NCBI GenBank assembly: GCA_934047225.1
Contig: CAKOHE010000052.1
Span: forward strand, 147,850 to 211,849
DNA: 64,000 bases
DNA from: Ypsolopha sequella
Lineage: Eukaryota > Arthropoda > Insecta > Lepidoptera > Ypsolophidae
Direction: 5' to 3'
The position numbers were made by a program, and so were the translations under genes. The notes under the pieces were generated by a model, which saw nothing but the letters and a program-made list of their open reading frames with translations, made no database searches and was not told where the DNA came from. Positions 9,900-19,774 of this stretch are shown here, piece by piece; the first letter of the stretch is position 1; each line of letters opens with the position of its first letter.

Positions 9900-12806
9900 A
9901 TGGGAGATTTACCAGCGGCAAGAGTCAACCCCGCTCGAGCTTTTCAACATACAGGAGTAGACTATACAGGCTTTGTCGAAGTAAAGAAGAACAAAGGTCG
10001 ATGTTCTACGTCCGTAAAAGGGTACATAGCCATTTTCATCTGTATGGTCACCAAGGCCGTGCATTTGGAAATAGTGTCGGAGCTGACTAGTTCTGCATTC
10101 CTAGCGGCACTAAGAAGAATGGCCGCAAAAAGAGGAACACCTCAACATATGTACAGCGATAACGGGACAAACTTTGTAGGAGCTAACAACGTTTTACAAA
10201 AAGAATGGGAAAAATTGAAACAGATATTTGATAACAGCTTTCTTGCCGAAATAACAGAGATGAAGATGGAGTGGCATTACAACGCAGCTGTTTGGGCTAG
10301 TGCAGGTGGACTGTGGGAGCGAGCTGTTAGAAGTCTGAAGCACCATTTGAAACGGGTGGTTGGAGAACAGAAGCTCACGTTCGAAGAATACGCCACCCTG
10401 TTAGCTCAATTAGAAGCGTGTTTGAACTCCCGACCATTATGCTCGCTAACAGAAAATATCGAAGACCTGGAAGTACTAACACCCGCTCACTTCTTGTCGG
10501 GAGATGCAGGAGTAACGGTAATCGCAACAAGGGAAGATGCCAGAACACGCTGGGACATGACTCAAAAACTTTTCAACAACATCTGGAAGAAGTGGAAACT
10601 GGAATATTTGAGTCAACTTACATCAAGACACAAGTGGCAGGTCCCTCAACAAAACATTAAAACCGGAGATCTGGTGGTCATTCATGAAGATAATCTGCCG
10701 TCAGGAAAATGGGCCCTAGGAAGAGTAGTGGATGTCCACCCCGGAAAAGATGACTACGTGAGAGTTGTCACCTTGAAAACAAAAAACGGGAAAATAAAAA
10801 GGCCAATTACTAAGCTATCGGTTTTACCTTTAGAACAGAACCCAAAACAACATGATGAAGTGACAGCGAAACAAAAAACCCAGAGAGGTACAAGTGCAAG
10901 GAACAGATCCAGTTTCATAACATTGGCAATGACCTTATTATATTTTATATCTATCATCACAACAGCTGATGGATTCAAGTTGCAGAGTCTCGACAACAAA
11001 CAAAGTATATATTTTGACCACGTCTCGAAAATGCAAATCATAAAAGATAAATGGAAAATAATAGCATATTATGATTTAAACCCTTATTGGGAGGGAAACA
11101 TTGCATATGTAAAATATTATAAACATTTGCAAATAGTATGTGAGCTAATAAAACAACAAACACACTGTGAGATTATCCTTTTACAGTTACATCATACCTA
11201 CACCGAGTTAGAACATAACAACAAAGTATTATTGTCGTCTAAGAACAGTAGAACGCGCCGGCGGCGGCGTGGGCTTATCAACGGGGTCGGGTATTTAGCG
11301 AACACTCTATTCGGCGTACTCGACGATAAATTCGCAGAACAGTATACTAAGGATATAATCCTAGTACGGGAGAATGAAGAACACCTGCTATTGTTATGGA
11401 AAAATCAGACGTCCGTAATAGAAGCAGAATATAATTTAATGAAGCGGATGGAAGTGACAGTACAAACCCAACATAAAATTATTAACAAACATTTAATGAC
11501 ACTAGATCAGGTGACCAACTCTGTAAAGAATAAGTTAAACGAAGCCGAAGTTATGACAGAGTTCACACTATCAGCTATGGCAGCAAACAACTTACTGACA
11601 CATCTACGGAACATCCAGGAGAATCTGCTAGATACAGTAACAAGTATTTACAATGGTCATCTGAACGTTCATCTCCTTGATCCTCAACAACTGCAGACGG
11701 AGCTGAGCCTCATATCAGGACAATTATCTAAGGAACTCACTTTGCCTATTGATAACCTACAGACTAGCATGCATAACATTTATCATCTTTTGCAACTAAA
11801 AACAAAAATGACACAGGAGTACCTCATCTTGGAAATTAATGTCCCACTGACCAGCAGAGATACTTATGACCTCTTTAACATCATTGCTGTACCACAACCC
11901 AGAGGGGATAAAATGATAAGCCTCATCCCCATAGAAAGATATGTAGCCATCAACCTACAAAAAGACTCCTATTTACCAATTACTGTGGAAGAATTCCAAC
12001 ACTGTCTAATAAGAGACTCTACAACGCATCTATGCCAATTAAACACTCCAATTTACCGATTGACTTCAGATAACGAGCTATGCCTAAAAGATAATCAAAA
12101 TACACCACGGTGTAAGGCTGTTATCTCTGGATGCCAGAACAAAATTATACATTTAACAAAAGTTAACCAATATTTACACTTTTGTTGTAATGAATGTCCG
12201 GTTAGAATAATATGCCAAGAGAAGGTAACATCCCAGATATTAACAGGATCTAACATTATAAATTTGAATCAGGATTGCATGATAAAAACGGAAAATTTTA
12301 CTATCTATGCACAAAAACAACTACAGAGTAATGTGAAAATAACAGAGAGTGTAGAGAAGTTAGAGATATCTCCAATAAATAACATTATGAATATTAGAAT
12401 AGAGAAGATTGAAGAAGAAAACATTACCACTTCAAACAACCAACAGGCTTTGAAAGAAATTGAAGAAAAAATTAGATACATGAAGAACGAAGCGGTGCTT
12501 TCTGAACAGTTATCTGTACACGATGTGCATCATTATATCGTCATATATGCATCCTGGGGATTGGCGATCGTCGCAATAGGAGTGGACGTGTGTAGGTGGT
12601 CTCGCTGCCGCTGGCAGGCACCAGCCGCGCCGGCGCCCGAGGTAGCTGCGGGGCCCACGGAGCCCACGGCCCGGGCTCGCGCTCGAGCCCCTCTCCGTAA
12701 CAGTGCAATGCCCAATAACGAAAACAAAGGTGAAAGTGTTAAAGTTTTGAGTGAAAAAGGAACTTCACCAGTGTACCGAAGCACAAGTTTCCGTGAACAC
12801 TTGTAA
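9900..12806 (+). CDS. BEL/Pao integrase fused in frame to an F-protein-like envelope
   Basis: Open frame of about 970 codons (open upstream to the A-run; 9900 is not a real start). The first ~320 residues are the integrase core: 'HTGVDYTGF' (first D near 9960), 'YSDNGTNF' (~10150), and 'GGLWERAV' with the Glu near 10318, the D-D-E triad. Then comes a hydrophobic stretch 'ITLAMTLLYFISIITTA' (~10918-10970), like a signal peptide. A poly-Arg furin-like site 'RTRRRRRG' is followed by a Gly-rich hydrophobic segment as in baculovirus F and insect errantivirus envelopes (~11250-11320). A coiled-coil-like region, several Cys, a near-C-terminal membrane segment (~12535-12595) and a GC-rich Pro/Ala/Arg tail follow. 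No stop separates pol and env, so env needs splicing or polyprotein cleavage. Description only. Confidence 0.85.
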   Translation: MGDLPAARVNPARAFQHTGVDYTGFVEVKKNKGRCSTSVKGYIAIFICMVTKAVHLEIVSELTSSAFLAALRRMAAKRGTPQHMYSDNGTNFVGANNVLQKEWEKLKQIFDNSFLAEITEMKMEWHYNAAVWASAGGLWERAVRSLKHHLKRVVGEQKLTFEEYATLLAQLEACLNSRPLCSLTENIEDLEVLTPAHFLSGDAGVTVIATREDARTRWDMTQKLFNNIWKKWKLEYLSQLTSRHKWQVPQQNIKTGDLVVIHEDNLPSGKWALGRVVDVHPGKDDYVRVVTLKTKNGKIKRPITKLSVLPLEQNPKQHDEVTAKQKTQRGTSARNRSSFITLAMTLLYFISIITTADGFKLQSLDNKQSIYFDHVSKMQIIKDKWKIIAYYDLNPYWEGNIAYVKYYKHLQIVCELIKQQTHCEIILLQLHHTYTELEHNNKVLLSSKNSRTRRRRRGLINGVGYLANTLFGVLDDKFAEQYTKDIILVRENEEHLLLLWKNQTSVIEAEYNLMKRMEVTVQTQHKIINKHLMTLDQVTNSVKNKLNEAEVMTEFTLSAMAANNLLTHLRNIQENLLDTVTSIYNGHLNVHLLDPQQLQTELSLISGQLSKELTLPIDNLQTSMHNIYHLLQLKTKMTQEYLILEINVPLTSRDTYDLFNIIAVPQPRGDKMISLIPIERYVAINLQKDSYLPITVEEFQHCLIRDSTTHLCQLNTPIYRLTSDNELCLKDNQNTPRCKAVISGCQNKIIHLTKVNQYLHFCCNECPVRIICQEKVTSQILTGSNIINLNQDCMIKTENFTIYAQKQLQSNVKITESVEKLEISPINNIMNIRIEKIEEENITTSNNQQALKEIEEKIRYMKNEAVLSEQLSVHDVHHYIVIYASWGLAIVAIGVDVCRWSRCRWQAPAAPAPEVAAGPTEPTARARARAPLRNSAMPNNENKGESVKVLSEKGTSPVYRSTSFREHL

Positions 12807-13003
12807 ACATGTGTATACCTAGATTAAAAAAAAAAAAACATTGTTAGTCGTATATTTATAGTTATAGATCACATTCACTAACCGAACAAAGTCAAACATT
12901 GTTTATCCTTTATTTTATTATGGATTGTGTAATTATAAGTTACTAACATTATGGTAAGTTAAATTTAGTTCACCTCATCTCTCATCTTTTGCCCTCGGCA
13001 AGA
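12807..13003 (+). other. BEL/Pao element 1 3' untranslated region
   Basis: Between the env stop and the 3' LTR. An A13 run lies near 12826. No clear purine tract directly abuts the LTR ('ccctcggcaaga'), so the plus-strand primer site is not obvious. Confidence 0.5.
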
Positions 13004-13238
13004 TGTTCGGTTTTATGCTGATGCACCGAACACGTGATATGCAAGCGGCACGCGACGAGTTAACTAATTCTTAATTTGAACAAATCAGTGCATCAATCGG
13101 TGCCGTCGCGACCGGGTGCATTCACATAACATTTCTCAACATTTAAACTAATTAGAATAACATTGCATAAAAGATTAAAATAATAATCTGGACTTTTAAA
13201 TAACATTTACAACAGACATTTAATCCGTTCCCGTTACA
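13004..13238 (+). repeat. 3' LTR of BEL/Pao element 1
   Basis: 235 bp, no difference from the 5' LTR found by eye; followed by AGCAC (13239-13243). Confidence 0.92.
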
Positions 13239-13243
13239 AGCAC
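13239..13243 (+). repeat. Target-site duplication of BEL/Pao element 1 (right)
   Basis: AGCAC, matching 4882-4886. Confidence 0.9.
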
Positions 13244-13534
13244 TTATCCAATAAAAACAACAGCATGCAATATGTTTTCCAAAATATAAAGATGTGCTAA
13301 TTGTATCCTAAAACAATCTAGACAAAGACAGTCCCTATCACCAACACTGACCTAAAAGGCCGTCTCGAGAGTGACAGTTACCAAAAGCGGCTTACTGCAT
13401 TTGGGATACTTTGATTTTATTATATCTATTAGTTTAATTTGATGACAATATTACTATATATAGTCTATCTTATATAAAACACAAGAAAAAAGAAAAAAAA
13501 ATGTATTTAATAACATGCAAATATGCCATGAAAA
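13244..13534 (-). other. Stretch that probably includes the 3' end of LINE A
   Basis: AT-rich and without an ORF of interest. The part from about 13440 reads on as the minus-strand 3' UTR of LINE A once the second BEL/Pao element is removed; the rest is unassigned. Confidence 0.35.
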
Positions 13535-13539
13535 AGTCT
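13535..13539 (+). repeat. Target-site duplication of BEL/Pao element 2 (left)
   Basis: AGTCT, repeated at 16826-16830 on the other side of the element. Confidence 0.88.
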
Positions 13540-14027
13540 TGTAACCGCTGGTTACAGGAATGCAGGGCTGATGGGATTTGACACGGGAGAATTGTGGAAA
13601 ACAATGTGGGTGCACTGACCTGGTTGGAATGTTGATGGGCGAGAGACGAATGCGCTGACAATGTGCCGCGTGGTGTACTCCTTGTCGGGCTGATGATGAC
13701 AGGGCTGATCTTGGACAGGGATGTGCAGAATGTCTTGGAGTAACACACAGCACTGATATGATCACAAGATACGGTAGATACGCGAGACCGGCCGTGGCGT
13801 CGCGGATGTGTGCACACACGTATCGCTCGGTCGACGGTTGCGGCGAAACAGAGAGTGAGCCAACGCGCGGGTTGGCGCCAGCGCGCGGGTGCGCAGACGT
13901 GCGCCTCGGGAGGCTTGTCGAGCCGAACAGGGCGAGTGAGCAGCGCTCAGCGCGCGACTCGATTCTGTCGCGAGTCTTTCTGCGCATGCGCTGAAATGCG
14001 CATACCGTCACGCTGTTAGCGTGAACA
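13540..14027 (-). repeat. 3' LTR of BEL/Pao element 2
   Basis: On the minus strand starts TGTTCACGC and ends GGTTACA. GC-rich with CpG-dense runs (gcgcgcgggt). A G-rich tract 'gggggggccgggg' read on plus at 14030-14042 is C-rich on the element strand. Confidence 0.88.
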
Positions 14028-14029
14028 TC

Positions 14030-14815
14030 CTGGGGGGGCCGGGGCTGCGGCTCCTCTTGAGCTGAATCCAACGGCAGCCTGGCTATCTTGAACACAGGTC
14101 GTCGCAGATTTCCATGAGCTGTGTCCAGATCCACAACTCGGATCACTCCATCCTTGCCAGGTATCGTGCGGAGAATTCTCCCCAACTTCCATTGGAGCGG
14201 AGGCAGGTCATCCTCTTTGATGAGGACCAGTTCACCCACTTGAGGAGGGGAAGAAGGGGAGAGCCATTTGGAGCGGGTTTGCAGGGTATGGAGGTAGGAT
14301 CTGGACCAGAGAGTCCAAAAGCGCTGAGAGAGCGCTTGAATGAGTTGAAACCGTTTAAGAGCAGATATGGGTCTGTCGTCAAAAGACTGCTCAGGTAGAG
14401 CGTTGAGCGGACGACCAATAATGAAATGTCCGGCCGTGAGAGGTTCAAAGTCCGTAGGGTCGGATGAAATCGGGCAGAGGGGTCTTGAGTCGAGTATTAT
14501 TTCGTGCAGAGAGCCGAACCAAGTTATGTGCTGATTCGCGAGCTTGTGAGTGATTGCATCATTGTCTGACCTGAGGAAGTTCTGAACTTCAATGAGCTGA
14601 TTCCTAGCACCTACATAGTTTGTGCCGCAGTCTGAGCGAATGAGAACTGGAGTACCGCGACGTGAGATAAAACCTAACAGGGCTCGTGCTGAGTGAAATT
14701 GACCATGTACGTCTGCTATTTTAAGTGAGACGGTTGGCAACAAAATTGGTGTGTTAGTAACGTTCACTACACGTTGTGCGGAGTTACAAGAATTCTCTGT
14801 TGGAGTTGAAGTCAT
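14030..14815 (-). pseudogene. BEL/Pao integrase remnant of element 2
   Basis: Minus-strand frame with 'IADVHGQFHSARALLGF', 'GTPVLIRSDCGTNYVGAR' (the second catalytic Asp region), and a C-terminal part 'PLTAGHFIIGRPL', 'WKLGRILRTIPGKDGVIRVV'. The segment between the D-N-G motif and 'LDSRPLCPI' is missing: the GG-x-W-E block with the catalytic Glu is deleted ('FGSLHEIILDSRPLC'). The frame runs on into the LTR, as pol frames often do. No functional integrase is possible. Confidence 0.85.
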
Positions 14816-15045
14816 TGAGTGAAAATGAACTGAGTGTGTATGTGATGAGTGTGTGTGTGATGAGTACGCTGAGTGCTGGTTTCATTGAGTGAAAATGAGC
14901 TGAATGTGTATGTGATGAGTGAATGTGTGAGTGAAAATGAGCTGAGTGTGTATGTGCTGATTGAATGTGTGAGTGAAAATGAGCTGAGTGTGTATGTGCT
15001 GATTGAATGTGTGATGAGTGTGACTATATGTGAAAATGAGTTATT
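14815..15045. repeat. Irregular tandem repeat inside BEL/Pao element 2
   Basis: Repeated 'gtgaaaatgagctgagtgtg' and 'tatgtgatgagtg' units of roughly 40-60 bp, at least four partial units. It probably grew by replication slippage in the deleted interior. Confidence 0.75.
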
Positions 15046-16257
15046 AAAACTTGAGCGCTACCAACTCCAACGTGCGGATAGCTTGTAACTTGCGCGGGCC
15101 GAAATAACAAAGGCTATGTTCAAACGGAACACGGAAAATAAACACGACAGAGAGAAAAAAAAAAAAAAAAAATTTTTTTTTTAAAACAACCTGTATATGA
15201 GCTGAACCAACGTGGAACACCCTATATGTGTACCATTAACAATAAGATCAGAGATGAGAAGAGAAAACAAAAAAAAATTTACTATATTTCTGCTATATGC
15301 ACTTGGTTAAAAAGCAGACAATAACAGGATAAAACGGAAAACTATTACCGTAACACAAGATTACCGTAACATAAAATATCGAAAAGGGCTGATGACCTTG
15401 TTCACTCTTATGTTATTATGTTACTTCCCGCTTACACGAAACTAAATGCTATTCTATTTATAGAATAAAATACCTACCTACTGCCTCGAACGCGTAAACA
15501 AACAAAGAATGTATTTACCTCGCAGAAATCGGATCTAAATGAGCGGACAATCCAATGATGCAATGTATACGTATGTACTCAAAATAAAACGAAATAAAAC
15601 TCGCACCAAAAAAATATCTCGCAAAATACGTGGGTAGATTTAACTTTTCGGGCGATACAAAACTTGTAACACGTTATGAAACTTAAAATGTGAACTATTT
15701 ACGAGCAGAGTTGAATCACTTCGAGAACATTTGAAAAGATTGGGTCGGGAGTTACATGTAAAAAATGGTACCTAACAGTGTTGAGCAAAATGCTGACTTT
15801 GAGTTTAATTAATTTTACGTATGGGGTTTATAAGGGCTGATAATTAATCCCGGGGAGTGACGGGGGGGGTTTAATAAAGAAATATAGTGGACTGTAACAA
15901 ACAATTGGGCTGAATGGATAACCAATTCCAGAACACAAGATAAGGTGTCAAATTAATACCCGGCACCGGGTCTATAAAATTTTGTTATTTGTTTAAACAA
16001 AATGGGTGATCCAAAAGGATATAATTATATTATCTGAGCTGAATAATAACAAACGGGATGAAAATGAGTTTATTCTGTAAAGGGGCGGGGGGGGCCGGTT
16101 CTATACCGATAAATGGAATGTTCTAGGCGGCGGCGGTTCTAATTACCTACCCGCAATAGGTATTCGAGACCACAAAATATTTTTTGCCGGGAAAGGGGGC
16201 AAAATATGTAACCGGGTGAAAATGGACTGTAGTAAATCGACGGGGGCTGGTTCAGTA
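15046..16257 (-). other. Non-coding interior of BEL/Pao element 2
   Basis: No domain recognised. Contains an A/T homopolymer near 15156-15182 and G-rich runs near 15850 and 16085. Probably leader and degraded gag sequence of the element. Confidence 0.5.
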
Positions 16258-16337
16258 ACGGTTCGAAGGGCCAAAATGTTTTACTACCGGCTCGAAGTGA
16301 CCAAAATGTTGGTCACTACCGGCTCGAAGGTCCAAAA
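16258..16337 (-). promoter_or_regulatory. Primer binding site region of element 2, tripled
   Basis: On the minus strand, 'ttttggaccttcgagcc' abuts the 5' LTR. Near copies follow: 'ttttggtcacttcgagcc' (~16290-16308) and 'ttttggcccttcgaacc' (~16261-16278). All resemble the primer site of element 1 ('ttggtccttcgaacc'). Confidence 0.65.
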
Positions 16338-16825
16338 TGTAACCGCTGGTTACAGGAATGCAGGGCTGATGGGATTTGACACGGGAGAATTGTGGAAAAC
16401 AATGTGGGTGCACTGACCTGGTTGGAATGTTGATGGGCGAGAGACGAATGCGCTGACAATGTGCCGCGTGGTGTACTCCTTGTCGGGCTGATGATGACAG
16501 GGCTGATCTTGGACAGGGATGTGCAGAATGTCTTGGAGTAACACACAGCACTGATATGATCACAAGATACGGTAGATACGCGAGACCGGCCGTGGCGTCG
16601 CGGATGTGTGCACACACGTATCGCTCGGTCGACGGTTGCGGCGAAACAGAGAGTGAGCCAACGCGCGGGTTGGCGCCAGCGCGCGGGTGCGCAGACGTGC
16701 GCCTCGGGAGGCTTGTCGAGCCGAACAGGGCGAGCGAGCAGCGCTCAGCGCGCGACTCGATTCTGTCGCGAGTCTTTCTGCGCATGCGCTGAAATGCGCA
16801 TACCGTCACGCTGTTAGCGTGAACA
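16338..16825 (-). repeat. 5' LTR of BEL/Pao element 2
   Basis: 488 bp. One substitution seen relative to 13540-14027 (gcgagcgagc versus gcgagtgagc). Confidence 0.88.
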
Positions 16826-16830
16826 AGTCT

Positions 16831-18390
16831 TGACTTCTGTTTGAATGTGATGTTATTGTATGAGAAAAAAGTGTGTGTGTAAGTGTAGTGTGTGATTGTG
16901 AAAGTATATGCGTGTTGTGAGGGTGAAGAAAGATGAGTAATTGTAACAAATACGTTCAAATATTTAAAGAAAGTAAGTAAGAGTGAGACAATATAAATGT
17001 TTCATGTCGGAACTGCAAGGAGACATTCGACTTCATCGTAGTTTTTATTTTGTAACCAACTTTTTACCGCTGCTTTTTGAAGCTTCTCTGCTGTTCCAGC
17101 CTGATTCTCAACCTTAATTTTTTTGAAAAGATAGGGTGCCAAAAATCCTGGAAACCTTTGGGCAAATGTAGTCTTACAAAAGGGAGTGTTACGTAAGTGA
17201 CCATAACGTGTTCTAGTAGGTTTATTTACAGGGCAAAATTTGTTAAAATGTTCACAATATACAATTTGCGAACACTGAGAACATTTATCTCTGAATATAA
17301 CTCTGAAGTAGGAAATCGATAGCATTTGCCAAAAAGCACCTTTAGTACTGCCCGCTGCGCAATTTCTACATCTAGAATATGTGTTTTTGCGGCTCCACCC
17401 CAGGCAGTTATGCAGTATGATATTAGTGACTCAGCAAGAGCGTAATATATATTTCGTTTTATGTTGATGTCGCTAATACATCTGAGCCTCCTACATATGC
17501 ATAACATTCTTCGGAGGCGACTAGAAATATGTTGAATGTGGTACGTCCAATTAAGTTTAGCATCAACAAGTACACCTAAGTATTTAATAACCTCTACGTT
17601 CTCTAGCTCAGGACAGTCACAAGTTATTTTATTTTTGCATTGATGTAATTTGAGACTTGGCTCTGGAAATTTGGAGTGATCAGTTTTCCTGAAGCAGATA
17701 TATTTGGTTTTGGCAATATTAAGAGTCAGAAGATTATTTTCTAACCATCTGCAAACTACATTCACACCCTTATCAGCGTTTTCAAAGGCCTTTTCCCAAG
17801 AACAGCCAGAAAACAACAGTACAGTATCATCAGCGTATGAGACAATGAGGGTATCATCAAGGCGCAAGTGGCATAAGCCATCAATGTATATTAAAAACAA
17901 AAGCGGACCAAGGACACTGCCCTGTGGGACACCATAGTCAACCTGAGTTTCATCGCTCACACCGACAGACTGCACCATTATCTGCTGCTCCCTGCCATAG
18001 AGGTAACTGCTGAACCATTCCAGAGCCGTGCCCCTCACACCAATGTTCTCGAGTTTGCACAGTAATAGGGGTATGGAGACGGTATCAAAAGCCTTAGCCA
18101 AGTCCAGAAATACGCCAACGCATAAATCTCCATCATCCAATTTATGAACAATATGTTCCACTAAACGTTTCACAGCGTCTGACGTGGACCTGCCCTGTCT
18201 AAAACCACATTGATTATGGGATAGAATATCTTGATCTTTCAGATATTTACAAAGACGAGCTTTTACAAGTTTCTCAATTATTTTAGACAAAGTGGGCAGC
18301 AAGGAAATTGGTCTATAGTTTGACACCGCCTCCACATCACCTGATTTGTGAATTGGTATAATTACTATTTTATCATTGACGTAAATATTA
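16831..18390 (-). pseudogene. LINE A: 5'-truncated non-LTR retrotransposon (CR1/Jockey-like RT)
   Basis: Minus-strand reverse transcriptase beginning near 18390 inside RT block 1 ('IPIHKSGDVEAVSNYRPISL'), with '[10 protein letters not shown]', 'GVPQGSVLGPLLFLIYI' and the catalytic 'YADD' at ~17827-17838. The main frame stops at 17226; the C-terminal part ('SWLQNKNYDEVECLLAVPT') is in another frame to 17002, so there is a frameshift near 17250-17320. The endonuclease half is absent, as expected for 5' truncation. The 3' UTR continues past 16831 and is interrupted by BEL/Pao element 2, resuming below 13535. Same clade as LINE C at 41-44 kb. Confidence 0.85.
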
Positions 18391-18639
18391 TATTTTATGC
18401 TCTTGAGACTGAGTAGTCATCGGCCTTTATTTTGGTAAACTCGCTTGGCTTTACCAGAACCGTAGTACTTTATTATTCTGTTATTACACATTATTTACCA
18501 TTTATTATTGTCTTCTACAATGTTAATTTATTTATTAAATGATACAGCAAACTAACCTAACCTATACATTACACTTACACTTATTGCACAAAAACAAGAC
18601 AAAAAGGAATATTTACATTATTATTTATCATACACAACA
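18391..18639. other. Spacer between LINE A and TIR element
   Basis: AT-rich, no ORF or repeat recognised apart from the edge of LINE A. Confidence 0.4.
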
Positions 18640-19774
18640 CACCACTAGGGTAAAAATGTACATTACGGGACGGATTGTAGGAGGGGAGGAGGGGTATGGG
18701 GGGAGGGGAAGGGCTACCCCCTGGTACCCCTCCCCTTTGTAGCAAACCCATGGTTTTTGAGATATTCATGGTTGAAGTTTGAGGTTATGTATGTGATAAT
18801 ACCTCGATAGAGGGGTGAGCGGGGGGATATTAATGAGAAGAGAGCAAGCGGATAATACTTTGCGGGTTCGTCCATCAATTTGATTCCTCCGCCCCCCCCC
18901 TTCTATCGAGATATTTTGGACTGTTTGAACCTATCAGTACAGAAGTCACCTATTTTGACACAAATTCCTTTCTGCATCGGCTCCGGCGCTGCGGGAAGTG
19001 CAGCCCCTTCGCCCTTGCGTAACAAAGCATAGGCACCCATGCTCACCTCCGCAGCTTCGGCTTGCTGGTCACTTTCGGCGACCAGCCTCAGCCGCTTCGG
19101 CTCGCACGGTTGCCTATGCTTTATTACTGCGGGTGGGGGCTGCCCTCCCTCCGCGCCTTCGGCTTTTCATATACACTCTAGGGGTAGTAGCCACAAGACT
19201 GTATAGAGTCGGGGTGCACTAAGTCCGTTTTTGAACAGTTTAACCTACCAGTACAGAAGTCGATTTTTAGCCATGGTAGTCACACGTGTTAGTTAGACAG
19301 GAGTACGTAAAACGATCTCGACCGCAAAAGCAACAAACGACAACTAATCAACGCGCAACGTCACTAAAACAAAATGGCGTCGTTTTAGCACAGCAGAAAC
19401 ACAATTTTTCTTTTTAAATCTCGTTAAATTAATAATCTTTATAATGATTTTCACGTTAATATACAAAATTTTAAGTTTGCAATACAAACCAAAACCTATT
19501 GAATGTGAATTACAACATAATTACGGTAAAACTCGTCACATGTGGTTGTATGGACTTAACCTTTGCATAACGAAACGCAATTGACATGTCAAAAGTGATG
19601 GTTGTAAGTCAAAACGAAAATTTTATTGTCAACTTTTAATAATTTATTTCTCGAAAACTACGCATTTGCTACAAAAAAGAATTCGGGGAAAGACTTCTTA
19701 TATCATCTACTTTCTGTAAAAAAATTACGAAAGCCCAGACTAGCGTCCCGTAATGTACATTTTATCCACCACTA
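18640..19774. mobile_element. 1.12-kb TIR element, copy 1 (non-autonomous)
   Basis: Inverted ends 'aatgtacattacgggacg' and 'cgtcccgtaatgtacatt'. The flanks repeat 'caccacta' (18640-18647 and 19767-19774), an 8-bp duplication typical of hAT-type elements. A second copy is at 39329-40469. The centre has a GC-rich block of 'cttcggc'-type hairpin words and two half-repeats ending 'agtacagaagtc'. No transposase ORF; short ORFs here are not conserved in frame between the copies. Confidence 0.8.

Larger units (their letters stand above)
4887..13238 (+). mobile_element. BEL/Pao LTR retrotransposon with envelope-like region (element 1)
   Basis: 8,352-bp element with 235-bp LTRs that I read as identical base for base, flanked by AGCAC duplications. 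Order: LTR, primer site, gag, protease, RT, RNase H, integrase, envelope-like region, LTR, which is the BEL/Pao order. Identical LTRs mean a very recent insertion. The only lesion seen in the coding region is a frame change in a run of nine A at 9834-9842 inside integrase. Both long open frames are otherwise uninterrupted. Confidence 0.93.
13540..16825 (-). mobile_element. Internally deleted BEL/Pao element (element 2), minus strand
   Basis: 3,286 bp. Two 488-bp LTRs (13540-14027 and 16338-16825) differ at only one site that I found, and AGTCT duplications flank the element, so it moved as a unit recently. The 2.3-kb interior lacks gag, protease and RT; only a scrambled 3' integrase part remains (14030-14800). 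It is a non-autonomous passenger that must have used proteins from a related full-length element. It lies inside the 3' UTR of LINE A. Confidence 0.9.

Noticed and set aside
13758..14019. Plus-strand ORFs in the LTRs (also at 16556-16817)
   Set aside because: They lie in both LTRs of element 2, antisense to the element, in GC-rich DNA where stops are rare; no domain.
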